DNA from: Anaerolineae bacterium
GTDB lineage: Bacteria; Chloroflexota; Anaerolineae; Promineifilales; Promineifilaceae
Assembly (NCBI GenBank): GCA_020848035.1
Contig: JADLAX010000065.1
Location: 220,354-284,353 of the forward strand
Length of the DNA: 64,000 nucleotides
Direction: 5' to 3'
Made by a program: the position numbers and the translations under genes. Below the pieces are notes generated by a model that was not told the origin of the DNA, did no database searches, and saw only the letters and a list, made by a program, of their open reading frames with translations. Shown piece after piece: positions 6,968 to 16,048 of this stretch. The stretch's first letter is position 1; each line of letters starts with the position of its first letter.

Positions 6968-9313
6968 ATGAGTCAAGAAACGCCAGATTCTGCCGCTAAC
7001 TTATCCGACCCGCCGGTGCGCCGCCGTTTGACGGTGACCGGGGTGGTGCAGGGGGTGGGTTTTCGGCCGTTTGTCTATGGCCTGGCCTTGCAGCATGGCC
7101 TGACCGGTTTTGTGGGCAATGACAGCGGCGGGGTGTTTATTGAAGTGGAGGGGGGGGGGACGGCCGTTGCCCACTTCCACCACACCCTCATCCACCAGCC
7201 GCCGCCCCTGGCCCAAATCGAGCACGTTACCAGCCAGGATCTGCCCACGCAGGGCAGCCTGAGCTTTGTCATCGTGCACAGCCAGGCGCAGGCGGCGGCC
7301 AACACCCTCATCTCGCCGGACATTTGCCTGTGCGACGACTGCTACCGCGAATTGTTCGACCCGCACAACCGGCGCTACCGCTACCCGTTCATCAACTGCA
7401 CCAACTGCGGCCCGCGCTTCACCATCATCAAAGATATTCCCTACGACCGGCCCCTGACGACGATGGCCGACTTTGCCATGTGCCCCGCCTGCCAGGCCGA
7501 GTACAACAATCCGCTGGACCGCCGCTTCCACGCCCAACCCAACGCCTGCCCGGTGTGTGGGCCGCAGGTGTGGCTGGAGGGTGGGGAGCCGTTAGCGATG
7601 GACGGTGAGCGGTTATCGGTGGTGGGGAATGAGGCGGTTTTGGCGGCGCAGAGGCTGCTGGCGGCGGGGCAGATTGTGGCGGTGAAGGGGCTGGGTGGTT
7701 TTCACCTGGCGTGTGACGCCACCAGCGATGCCGCCCTGGCTTTGCTGCGCGCGCGCAAGGGGCGGGTGGACAAACCCTTTGCCGTCATGGCCCGCGATGT
7801 GGCTGCGGTGCGCCAGTTTGCCCACTTATCGCCTGCCGAAGAAGCCCTGCTCACCAGCAAAGAACGGCCGATTCTCCTCCTCGACCAAAAAGAAGCCAAC
7901 GCTCTTTCGCCGCTGGTGGCCCCCGGCAACAACACCATCGGCGTCATGCTGCCCTACACCCCACTGCACTACCTGCTGCTGGAAGACTTGCCACTTGCCA
8001 CCAGCCACCTGCCACTCCTCGTCATGACCTCGGCCAACTATAGCAACGAACCCATCGTCAAAGACAACGACGAAGCCCGGGAGCGCCTGGCCACCCTGGC
8101 CGACGCCTTCCTGATGCACAACCGGGCGATTTACGGCCGTTGCGATGACTCGGTGGTGCGGGTGGTCGGTAATGCGTTCACCGACCACCTGCTTCCCCTG
8201 CGCCGGTCGCGCGGCTACGCGCCGTTTCCCGTCAAGCTGCCGTTCCGCGTGCCGCCGACGCTGGCGGTGGGCGGCGAGCTGAAGGCGACCTTCTGCCTGG
8301 CCAAAGGCGAGTACGGCTACATGAGCCAGCACATCGGCGACATGGAAAATTGGGAGACTTTGCAGGCGTTTGAAACGGCCGTTTCCCACTACCAGGCCAT
8401 CTTCCGCGCCGTGCCGGAGCGGTTGGTGTGTGATTTGCATCCCGGCTACCTCTCCACCCGCTGGGCGCAGGAACAAACGGCCGTGCCCGTTATCGCCGTG
8501 CAGCACCACCATGCCCACATTGCCAGCGTCATGGCCGAGCACCGGCTGGACGGCCAGACGCCGGTCATCGGTTTTAGCTTCGACGGCACGGGCTACGGCA
8601 GCGACGGCGCGGTGTGGGGCGGCGAGCTGCTGCTGGCCGACTACCGGGGTTTTACCCGGGCGGCCCATTTGAAATATGTGCCGCTGGTGGGCGGTGATGT
8701 GGCGGTGAAACGGCCGTATCGCCTGGCGCTGGCTCATCTGCACGCTGCCGGGCTGGCCTGGGATGACGATTTGCCCTGCGTCGCCGCCTGCCCGCCCGAC
8801 GAGCAGCGTGTGCTGCGGCAGATGCTGGCCAAACAGATCAACAGCGTGCCGACCAGCAGCATGGGGCGGCTGTTTGATGCGGTGGCGGCTTTGCTGGGCG
8901 TTCGCCAGGTGGTGACCTATGAGGGGCAGGCAGCCATCGAGCTGGAGGTGATGGCGGCGCGGGACGTGACAACGCAGTACCATTTTGGTTTGAATGGCGA
9001 GGAAATTGATCCCGCGCCGGTTTTGGCCGACATGGTGCGGGATTTACGGGCGGGGGTCGCAGCGGCGGTGATTGCTGCCAGGTTCCACAACGCCGTGGCC
9101 GATCTCATCGTGCAGCTCAGCCTGCAAATGCGCCGGACGCATGGCCTGAACCAGGTGGCCCTCAGCGGCGGCGTGTTCCAGAATGTGACGGTGTTGGATA
9201 CGGCCGTCCAGCGCCTGCGCCAGCACGATTTTGCCGTGTTGACCCATCACCTGGTACCACCCAACGACGGCGGGCTGGCCCTGGGGCAGGTGATGATTGG
9301 CGTTCACATGTAG
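6968..9313 (+). CDS. hypF: Carbamoyltransferase HypF, [NiFe]-hydrogenase maturation
   Basis: HypF makes thiocarboxamide on HypE from carbamoyl phosphate, the precursor of the cyanide ligands of [NiFe] hydrogenases. All four domains are visible: an N-terminal acylphosphatase domain (residues about 15-105, VTGVVQGVGFRPFVYGLA); two zinc-finger motifs (about 119-195) with CxxC pairs CDDC, CTNC, CPAC and CPVC; a YrdC-like domain (about 220-400); and a C-terminal Kae1-like domain with the metal-binding HHHAH at about residue 513 and a late SGGVFQN motif. The length of 781 residues is normal. The start ATG at 6968 follows a dispersed repeat. No hydrogenase or other hyp genes lie in the window, so this is an isolated maturation gene here. 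Confidence 0.95.
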   Translation: MSQETPDSAANLSDPPVRRRLTVTGVVQGVGFRPFVYGLALQHGLTGFVGNDSGGVFIEVEGGGTAVAHFHHTLIHQPPPLAQIEHVTSQDLPTQGSLSFVIVHSQAQAAANTLISPDICLCDDCYRELFDPHNRRYRYPFINCTNCGPRFTIIKDIPYDRPLTTMADFAMCPACQAEYNNPLDRRFHAQPNACPVCGPQVWLEGGEPLAMDGERLSVVGNEAVLAAQRLLAAGQIVAVKGLGGFHLACDATSDAALALLRARKGRVDKPFAVMARDVAAVRQFAHLSPAEEALLTSKERPILLLDQKEANALSPLVAPGNNTIGVMLPYTPLHYLLLEDLPLATSHLPLLVMTSANYSNEPIVKDNDEARERLATLADAFLMHNRAIYGRCDDSVVRVVGNAFTDHLLPLRRSRGYAPFPVKLPFRVPPTLAVGGELKATFCLAKGEYGYMSQHIGDMENWETLQAFETAVSHYQAIFRAVPERLVCDLHPGYLSTRWAQEQTAVPVIAVQHHHAHIASVMAEHRLDGQTPVIGFSFDGTGYGSDGAVWGGELLLADYRGFTRAAHLKYVPLVGGDVAVKRPYRLALAHLHAAGLAWDDDLPCVAACPPDEQRVLRQMLAKQINSVPTSSMGRLFDAVAALLGVRQVVTYEGQAAIELEVMAARDVTTQYHFGLNGEEIDPAPVLADMVRDLRAGVAAAVIAARFHNAVADLIVQLSLQMRRTHGLNQVALSGGVFQNVTVLDTAVQRLRQHDFAVLTHHLVPPNDGGLALGQVMIGVHM

Positions 9314-9370
9314 CTTGAGTAAGAAATCTACAGACTTGTGGTGAATATCGCTGAATCACTGCCTAGATGG

Positions 9371-9443
9371 AAAGGCTTTTATCAAAGATTGCGCAGATTT
9401 ACCAGATGTTTCATCTTTTCAATCTGCGCAATCTTTGATTTTT
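9371..9443. repeat. Dispersed inverted repeat (TCAAAGATT family), copy 1
   Basis: Perfect 18-base arms lie at 9382-9399 and 9421-9438, with a 21-base loop. It sits between the convergent ends of hypF (+) and the helicase-associated gene (-), where a bidirectional terminator would be expected. A second copy at 40367-40437 keeps the arms paired despite a base change on each side. Confidence 0.85.
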
Positions 9444-9480
9444 AAACAGGCCAGCACATGGATGGTTGTTGACCATTTTC

Positions 9481-11790
9481 TCAGAGAGTGGTGAGCTGCA
9501 CGCCTAAGCGGGTGAGGATTTGGCGCACGGCCGTCAGATTGCTCTTCTCTACCGTGGCCAACGCCCGGTTCCCGGCGGGAAACGGCCGCAGCATGTCGTG
9601 CAGCTCGGGCAGTTGCAGCAGTTCGGCCAATGTTTCCTGGTCGCGGAATTCCAACAGCGTTAGCGTGCCCACGCTGGCGCTGCCGTAGTAGCCGCCCCAC
9701 GCTTTTACCTGTTCCACAATCGTTTTGGGCAGGTGTCCGCGATGCAGTTTGCCCAGTTCATCCAGGATTTGCTGGGTTTTCTTTTTGCTGCCGGCGGCCC
9801 GCTGCACGGCCGTTGCCGTTAGCTGCCAGCCCCCATTACCCTCTTCGGTAAAGCGGGCCAGCCGCCCGCGCAGGTGCAGGCTGGGCACGGCGTGGATGGG
9901 TTGGATACGGCCGTCCTCATGCACCATCACACTTTTATCGGCCGCTTCCGGATTGGCTCCAGAGACCGCCGGGAAAAGGCCCGTGTCTTGCAGGGCGCTG
10001 ACCAGCTGCGGCTGCCGGTTGCTTTTCACCAGGGCCACCGCCGCGCCGACGGGCCGCGCCAGCAGTTTGCCGGTGGCGTCGGCATCTTGCAGCCGGGTTA
10101 GCAGCGCCTCGGTGGCGGCTTGCAGCAGCGTCACGCCGCTGCGGAAGACGATGCGCTCGTGATGGGCGGCCCATTCGGCCAGCGAGCGGCGCACATTTTG
10201 CGGCACTTCGTTGTGGGTGGCTGTTTCCAGGAACGCCTCCACCTGGTCTACGGCGTAGCCCACCTGCTGGGCGGCGTAGATTGATTCGCGCGACAGGTGG
10301 TATTCAAAGGCGTGGCGGTCCACTTTTTGCCGCTCGGCAAACAGATCCAGCTGCGCCAGCAGGCTCAAAGAAACCGGCCCCATCGCCAAAATTTGGAAGT
10401 TGGGCTGGATGATGATTTGCCCGGCGGCGGCGGTGGTGTCGAGCGGTTTGTTGTGCAAAACGGCCGTGCCCAATGGCGTCAGCCGAAATGCCTGCCAGGC
10501 AGTGGGTTTGTCTGGCGGTGCCGCAAACCCCAACTCCACCAGGCCCAGCTGGAAAATAAACCCGGCCATGATTTGGCCCACAAAGGTTTGTTCCAGTTTG
10601 TCCATCTTGGGAATTAATTCTTTGGGGTTGCCGTAGAAATAGTAGGAATTGCTGCCTTGGACGCGGCTGCGCTGGGGAAACAGAAAATTCTCGTTACGGT
10701 TCTGCAAATTTACCAGCAAATCTTCGGCTTCGATCCAGGTGGCCGTGGGCATTTGTGCCAGGGCCGCCAGCAGCGTGTCACATGCCTGGCGCATGTTGGG
10801 ATCGACCTGATATACGTCCCGGGTGTTTAAGGTGAACGGCATGGGCAGCTTGCGCCACACGTCTAAGACCGCTTTTACCTGTTCGGCCTCTGACTTTTGC
10901 CAGAGCTCGGGAATAGCCTGGCCTGCTTTGGTTTGTATTTGCAGCGTGCTGCCTTTGGCCGTTACCAGCCGCCACTCTTGCAAGATTTGGCGCAGTAAGT
11001 AAAGGTGAGCTGCTTGATCTTCCTGGCGCGCCTTATCCAGGGTCGGGTCTGGAGTAAGCAGGGCGTCGTTCAGCTGTTTCAGGCCGCGCTTGCCGACATA
11101 GCCGCTTTGAATAAGGGCGATGGCGCTGCGCCGCACCGTGTCCCAGTAAAGGTAAAGGTCACGCAGCATAAGCTGCGGATCACCATGCAAAATGAAGCCG
11201 GGCTGCCACGTTTGAGATGATTGGGCCACTGGCTCTGGTTTGGGCAAATGCTGGCGCACAAAGGACGGGATGATCAACGTTTCGCCGGGATGGTACTGAA
11301 ATTTGTACGTTGTGCTGTCGCTGTCGTTGGACGCGGCTTCGCTGAAAACCAGGCCATAGAGGGTGAGGCGGGCCATGACGTCTTCAAAGATGGTCGATTT
11401 GAGGTTTTGCGGCTGGCCGATGTGGTTGACGGAACGGCCGTATACCGTCCAGCCCTGGTACTGCTGCCAGGTAGAGAGCCCTTTGGGCGCTTCTTTGACG
11501 GGGGCTTCGGTGACCAACTCGGCCCGGATCAATTCCCGCTTAAACAGGCGGGTTGACAGCTGCCCCTCATGCAGCAGCAGCCGGTCCACCACGGCGCGCT
11601 CCAGCTTCGTGAGCTGCTGATATGCCTTCTGGATGCGCTCGGGCTTAAAATAATGCTGCCGCATGACGTGCAGCAGCTCATCTTTTTTGAGCTTCTTGCC
11701 GGTTGTGTCGGGCAGCCGCGCCTCGCGCGCCATCTCCCAAAGGGTGTTGCTGTTGTAGCTATCGAGCAGCGTATCAATGCTTGTAACCAT
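9481..11790 (-). CDS. Helicase-associated protein, partner of bacterial XPB (Rv0862c-like)
   Basis: This 769-residue cytoplasmic protein has no signal peptide or membrane segment. The N-terminus resembles a SAP-like module (LWEMAREARLPD...LKKDELLHVM, residues about 18-47) followed by a winged-helix-like stretch (LTKLERAVVDRLLLHEGQL). The C-terminal half has the 'helicase conserved C-terminal/associated domain' pattern: GQIIIQPNFQILAMGP, then LFAERQKVDRHAFEYHLSRE. This is the family encoded next to XPB in mycobacteria. It is the last gene of a three-gene operon; its ATG (11788-11790) overlaps the preceding stop by one base. A role as an XPB cofactor is inferred from linkage. Confidence 0.75.
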   Translation of the reverse strand: MVTSIDTLLDSYNSNTLWEMAREARLPDTTGKKLKKDELLHVMRQHYFKPERIQKAYQQLTKLERAVVDRLLLHEGQLSTRLFKRELIRAELVTEAPVKEAPKGLSTWQQYQGWTVYGRSVNHIGQPQNLKSTIFEDVMARLTLYGLVFSEAASNDSDSTTYKFQYHPGETLIIPSFVRQHLPKPEPVAQSSQTWQPGFILHGDPQLMLRDLYLYWDTVRRSAIALIQSGYVGKRGLKQLNDALLTPDPTLDKARQEDQAAHLYLLRQILQEWRLVTAKGSTLQIQTKAGQAIPELWQKSEAEQVKAVLDVWRKLPMPFTLNTRDVYQVDPNMRQACDTLLAALAQMPTATWIEAEDLLVNLQNRNENFLFPQRSRVQGSNSYYFYGNPKELIPKMDKLEQTFVGQIMAGFIFQLGLVELGFAAPPDKPTAWQAFRLTPLGTAVLHNKPLDTTAAAGQIIIQPNFQILAMGPVSLSLLAQLDLFAERQKVDRHAFEYHLSRESIYAAQQVGYAVDQVEAFLETATHNEVPQNVRRSLAEWAAHHERIVFRSGVTLLQAATEALLTRLQDADATGKLLARPVGAAVALVKSNRQPQLVSALQDTGLFPAVSGANPEAADKSVMVHEDGRIQPIHAVPSLHLRGRLARFTEEGNGGWQLTATAVQRAAGSKKKTQQILDELGKLHRGHLPKTIVEQVKAWGGYYGSASVGTLTLLEFRDQETLAELLQLPELHDMLRPFPAGNRALATVEKSNLTAVRQILTRLGVQLTTL

Positions 11791-14123
11791 TACTCCACCG
11801 AATCCGTTTGTTTGGGCGTGTAGCCCGCTTTTTCCAGCTCGGCCACCAGCGTGTTGACGGCGCTGGCCGGAATGATGACGAGGCTGGGCGAGATTTCGGC
11901 AATAAGATGTTGGGCCAGAGAGGTGGCGGCTTTCATTTCGGTCAGGGCGTAACTGTCGCCAAACTCAATGACGGTGACGTTTTCATACAGCCGCACCTGG
12001 CCATACGCTTCCCACCAGGCAGTCAGCTGGCGGTGGATGGCCTCGGGCAGGGGAACGTTCAGCCATTTTTCCCAGCCTTCCAGGATCTGGCTGAGGGTTT
12101 GCCCGGCTTCAAAGGCCTGGTGTACGGCCGTTGCCTGCAGCTGGTACACAAATCGGGCGGCATCGGCTTCTTGCAGCACGGCAATGCTGTCGAGGAAGTT
12201 GTGGGTTTGGGCGCTGACGGCCGTTGGGTCCACCACAATCATCATCTCTTGAATGGTGATGGCGTCGGTGGGTGTGACGGGGGCCACGGCCGTTGGGTCA
12301 CCCAACTCAACTGCTCCAGCCAGGGGAATCGATTCGACCTTATCAAAGTACAGCTCGTTCAGGCCATGGAGGCGGAAGGCGACGAGACGGCCGTTTTCAA
12401 AGCTCAAATCGGCCAGGCCCAGCCAGTGCAGCGGCCCTTGAATGACGTGCCGCAGGAAGGCCCCTTGGGCCATGTGCCAGTCGGCTATGTTTTGGCTGGT
12501 GTCCAGGGCACGGCCGTTTTCCGTCAGGTACCAGTGAGGCTTCGTTTCGTGGCGATAGAAGGTGGTTGGACTCCAGGCCAGGCTGTCGAAGCGGGGCCAG
12601 AATGGTTGCAAGATGTTAGTGATTTCATCCGGGCTAAACCAGCGATTGTCGGGCAAGCTGGCCAGCAGGTGCAGCACCTGGCCGCGAAAAACGGCCAGCA
12701 TTTGGTAGAACAGCTGCGGCGAGAGGGGCTGATAACTTGTGGTAAATCGTTTCAGCTGCAAGGACGGCCGTTCCGCCAGCATCAACCACAGCTCGCTCCA
12801 ATGGTCCAAAGTGAGGTAGGCCCACACCAGGGTCGCCCACTGGGTCGCCTCATCCTGGCGCAAAAACTTCTCTTTCACGTCGCGCCAGACGGTGACCGGG
12901 CTGCCGGGCTGCAGCAATCCGGTTTCCAGCAGCAAATGGTAGATAAAGTTCAACTGGGCTTCATCCCCGGCAATGGGTGCCAGCCGCTGGTTGACCGCAT
13001 CGGGCAGGGCGGGCTGCGGCGGTGGGACCGTCAGCGTAAGTTGTAACGGCCGCATTTGGAATTTGTTGGCCTTTTGGGCGGCGGCAATTTCTTCAGGCAC
13101 ATAGTCCCACACTTTTAAGTCATTGTGGAACTTCTCCAGGCGAGGCCGGGGCATGGGTTGGTGCAGGGGTGGCTGGGCCTGTTCCAGCAGCAGCAGAATC
13201 TGGTGCAGACGCTGCAGAAACGGCCGCTGCTGCCCAAACACAACAAGGCTCTGTGCCGATTCAGACAACGTGGCTGCCGGGACACGATCGCTCAAAACCG
13301 GGGGCAGCATGCGCAGCAGGCTGTGGGGAACAAAAGCGGCATTTTGCCAGTAATAGGCGTCCGTTGAGGGTGGCAGGGCAAAACCAGCTTCGCATAGATA
13401 ATTGACGTAGGTGTTCAGCTGTTTGTGTTTGGCCAATGGTCCCCAACTTTCGACCAGCTCGGTCAGCTGCTGTTCTTGAAACGCAATGCTGGGATAAAGC
13501 ACCGCCAGGGCATCAAACACCTGGCGATGTTCGGTGTCCAGGTTGAGCAAGCTTTTGAGGGCCAGCCCCGGCTTGAGCATCTGCGTGGTGATCTGCGCCA
13601 CGATATCGGCTTTGCGGGTGCCGCTGAGGCTCCAGCCCTGTTTTTGGGCGATCTGGCGCAGGTCCTGAACGCGATATTCGCTCAGCCAGCTTTGCAGCAG
13701 CTTGTCGTTTTCCTGGCAGCGGGCCTGATGCGGCATTTGCAGCCAGTACGGCAGTTCGGCGGGAACGGCCGTTGCGGGCGGCTCCACCACAAAAGTCTCT
13801 AGCTGGGTAGGTGATGAGGGGAGGGATACGGCCGTTTCGCTGGTGAAGCTGCCGCGCTGCTCAACCCACTTAATCAACACCGCGCCGATATGTTTGCAGT
13901 AGCCGCCCCAGGTGTACGGGCAGCTGCACACGGCGTTGACGCCGTTGGCCGTGACGTCGATTTCTACCTGGTACAGCGTTGTGCCGCGCACCTGCGCCCG
14001 CAGCGTGTGGCCCTGCCGCACGCCATTTTGGATGCGCGGCAGGTATTTACGCGCTTTTTTGATCGCGCTGTGGCTAAACAGGTCATTTAGATCGCTGAGC
14101 TGCAGGTGGTCTAAGGCGGGCAT
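11790..14123 (-). CDS. SWIM zinc-finger protein with helicase-associated domains
   Basis: This 777-residue protein opens with a region containing a SWIM zinc-finger pattern CxCx9CxH (CSCPYTWGGYCKH, residues about 69-81), a DNA- or protein-binding motif often linked to SNF2/RecA-type ATPases. Further on are a SAP-like stretch (LRQIAQKQGWSLSGTRKADI, about residue 154) and a long helical body. The C-terminal region (IQEMMIVVDP...LQEADAARFVYQL) parallels the equivalent region of the neighbouring 769-residue protein. I read the pair as paralogues, one of which carries the SWIM finger. It lies between the XPB gene and that paralogue and overlaps the latter by one base. The biochemical role is unknown; DNA repair or transcription-coupled functions are plausible from XPB. 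Confidence 0.7.
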   Translation of the reverse strand: MPALDHLQLSDLNDLFSHSAIKKARKYLPRIQNGVRQGHTLRAQVRGTTLYQVEIDVTANGVNAVCSCPYTWGGYCKHIGAVLIKWVEQRGSFTSETAVSLPSSPTQLETFVVEPPATAVPAELPYWLQMPHQARCQENDKLLQSWLSEYRVQDLRQIAQKQGWSLSGTRKADIVAQITTQMLKPGLALKSLLNLDTEHRQVFDALAVLYPSIAFQEQQLTELVESWGPLAKHKQLNTYVNYLCEAGFALPPSTDAYYWQNAAFVPHSLLRMLPPVLSDRVPAATLSESAQSLVVFGQQRPFLQRLHQILLLLEQAQPPLHQPMPRPRLEKFHNDLKVWDYVPEEIAAAQKANKFQMRPLQLTLTVPPPQPALPDAVNQRLAPIAGDEAQLNFIYHLLLETGLLQPGSPVTVWRDVKEKFLRQDEATQWATLVWAYLTLDHWSELWLMLAERPSLQLKRFTTSYQPLSPQLFYQMLAVFRGQVLHLLASLPDNRWFSPDEITNILQPFWPRFDSLAWSPTTFYRHETKPHWYLTENGRALDTSQNIADWHMAQGAFLRHVIQGPLHWLGLADLSFENGRLVAFRLHGLNELYFDKVESIPLAGAVELGDPTAVAPVTPTDAITIQEMMIVVDPTAVSAQTHNFLDSIAVLQEADAARFVYQLQATAVHQAFEAGQTLSQILEGWEKWLNVPLPEAIHRQLTAWWEAYGQVRLYENVTVIEFGDSYALTEMKAATSLAQHLIAEISPSLVIIPASAVNTLVAELEKAGYTPKQTDSVE

Positions 14124-14149
14124 GTCACTTCCCCAAATTCAAAAAGTTC

Positions 14150-14230
14150 AGGACTTACGCAAAAGCCCACAATCACCGGAGATTGAGCCTGTCGAAATCG
14201 GCTTCGACAAGCTCAGCCTGCGTAAGTCTT
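14150..14230. repeat. Nested inverted repeat in the XPB operon
   Basis: The outer arms are AGGACTTACGC (14150-14160) and GCGTAAGTCTT (14220-14230). An inner pair, TGAGCCTGTCGAA and TTCGACAAGCTCA (14184-14196 and 14203-14215), forms a stem-loop. It sits in the 111-bp gap between the XPB and SWIM genes, the only sizeable gap in that operon. Confidence 0.75.
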
Positions 14231-14234
14231 AAAG

Positions 14235-15959
14235 TTACTGACTCAAAACGGCCGGTTGGTAACTGGCCACTTCATCTTCGTACAAAATGGTGTACTGGTA
14301 CCCCTGTTCGGTCAGAAAGAGCTGTCGGTTAGCGCCGTACATCTGGTCCACCGTATCTTTGGTGACGAGGGTGTAGAAGTGGGCCATCTGGTCATCGTGC
14401 GGGCGCAAGATGCGGCCCAGCCGCTGCGCTTCTTCCTGGCGGCTGCCAAACATGCCGCTGAGCTGCACCATCACGTTGGCATTGGGCAGGTCCACGGCAA
14501 AGTTGCCCACTTTGGAGACAATCAGCGTGGAGATTTCACCCGTTTTGAACTGTTCGTACAGCTTGCGCCGCTGCTTGACGCTGGTTTTGCCGGTGATGAG
14601 CGGTGCCTTGTAGCGCCGCGCGGCCTTTTCCAGCTGCTCCAGGTACATACCAATGATCAGCACCTGGTCTTTGTGATGTTTGATGAGCAGTTCGTCCAGC
14701 ACTTTGTACTTGTCTGGGTTTTCGGCGGCGATGCGGTATTTTTGCCGCTCATCGGCCGTGGCGTATTCGATGCGGGTGTCGTGGGGCAAGGGAATGCGCA
14801 CCTCGACCACGTCGGCGGTGGCAATCCAGCCCTGGCGCTCTAAATCTTTCCAGGGCACGTCGTACTTTTTGGGGCCAATGAGCGAGAAGACGTCTTCCTG
14901 ACGGCCGTCTTCGCGTACCAGCGTGGCGGTCAGGCCCAGGCGCCGCCGGGCTTGCAGTTCGGCGGTGATGCTGAAGACGGGAGCCGGCAGCAGGTGCACC
15001 TCGTCGTAAATGATGAGGCCCCAGTTGTGGTCGTTGAACAGGCTGAAGTGCGGGTACTGCTCGTTATACGGCGCATTTTTCGCCATGCCCCGTTTGCGGT
15101 AAGTCATCGTCTGGTAGGTGGAAATGGTAATCGGCCGTATTTCTTTGCGCTGGCCGGAATATTCGCCCACCTGCTCCGAAGTAAGCGTGGTTTTATCTAG
15201 CAGTTCGTCAATCCACTGGCGCACGGACACGGTGTTGGGCGTCAGGATGAGGGTGCTGCATTGCATCTCGTTCATTACCGACAGGCCGACGATGGTTTTA
15301 CCCGCGCCGCAGGGCAGCACAATGACCCCAGAGCCGCCGTGGGCGGCCCCTTCGGCGTAAAAAACTTCGCCCGCTTCGGCCTGGTAATGGCGCAGCGCAA
15401 ACGGTTTGCCGCCCGTGGTGAGCAGGCGCAGATCAAAGGTGACGTTGTCGCCGGTGACGTACCCGGCCAGGTCTTCGGCGGGGTAACCGATGTTGACCAG
15501 GGCTTGTTTGATGTGGCCGCGCCGCGACGGATCGACCCGCAGGGTGCGGGCATCTTCCTGCTCTAAAATGTAGGGCTTCAGCTCTTTGCGCCGCAGCAGC
15601 TCCAGGATGAGCGGCGTGTCGTCGGAAGTGAGCAGCAGGTCATTGAGGCGGCGGGTAAGGCGGATACGGCCGTACCGCCCCATGTACTCCCGAATATCCA
15701 CCTCCACATTGCCCGGCACGGGATATTTGCTGTACCGCGCCAGTCCGCCAATAATGGCATCGGCCGCCAGACCGGTAGACGCTGCGTTCCACAAGGACAG
15801 CGGCGAAATACGGTAGGTGTGAATATATTCGGGGCTTTTTTCCAGCTCGGCAAAACGCGACAAAATATCGCGCGCCTCCTGGTAGAGCGGGCTGTTGACT
15901 TCCAGCAAAACGCTTTTATCGCCCTGAACAATAATGGGATTTTGGGGATTGTATTGCAT
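14235..15959 (-). CDS. DEAD/DEAH-box (SF2) DNA helicase, XPB/Rad25 family
   Basis: This is an ATP-dependent 3'-5' DNA helicase of the XPB family. I chose the start at 15959 (MQYNPQNPIIVQGDKSVLLE) because mycobacterial XPB begins equivalently; an in-frame ATG at 15995 is the alternative. Visible features are an N-terminal damage-recognition-like domain (FAELEKSPEYIHTYRISPLS), Walker A VLPCGAGKT (about residue 216), DEVH box IIYDEVHLLPAP (about 316), the RED motif in LVREDGRQED (about 350), and motif VI QEEAQRLGRILRP (about 515). The length of 574 residues is close to actinobacterial XPB. It heads an operon with two large helicase-associated proteins. In archaea XPB pairs with the nuclease Bax1, which is absent here. 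Confidence 0.92.
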   Translation of the reverse strand: MQYNPQNPIIVQGDKSVLLEVNSPLYQEARDILSRFAELEKSPEYIHTYRISPLSLWNAASTGLAADAIIGGLARYSKYPVPGNVEVDIREYMGRYGRIRLTRRLNDLLLTSDDTPLILELLRRKELKPYILEQEDARTLRVDPSRRGHIKQALVNIGYPAEDLAGYVTGDNVTFDLRLLTTGGKPFALRHYQAEAGEVFYAEGAAHGGSGVIVLPCGAGKTIVGLSVMNEMQCSTLILTPNTVSVRQWIDELLDKTTLTSEQVGEYSGQRKEIRPITISTYQTMTYRKRGMAKNAPYNEQYPHFSLFNDHNWGLIIYDEVHLLPAPVFSITAELQARRRLGLTATLVREDGRQEDVFSLIGPKKYDVPWKDLERQGWIATADVVEVRIPLPHDTRIEYATADERQKYRIAAENPDKYKVLDELLIKHHKDQVLIIGMYLEQLEKAARRYKAPLITGKTSVKQRRKLYEQFKTGEISTLIVSKVGNFAVDLPNANVMVQLSGMFGSRQEEAQRLGRILRPHDDQMAHFYTLVTKDTVDQMYGANRQLFLTEQGYQYTILYEDEVASYQPAVLSQ

Positions 15960-16048
15960 AGACCAACCACAAATTTTTGTCGCTTGATTATGCATGGGAC
16001 GAGAGTGTCTGGCAAATACATTCAGTTCATTTTCAGGTAGGGGAATCC

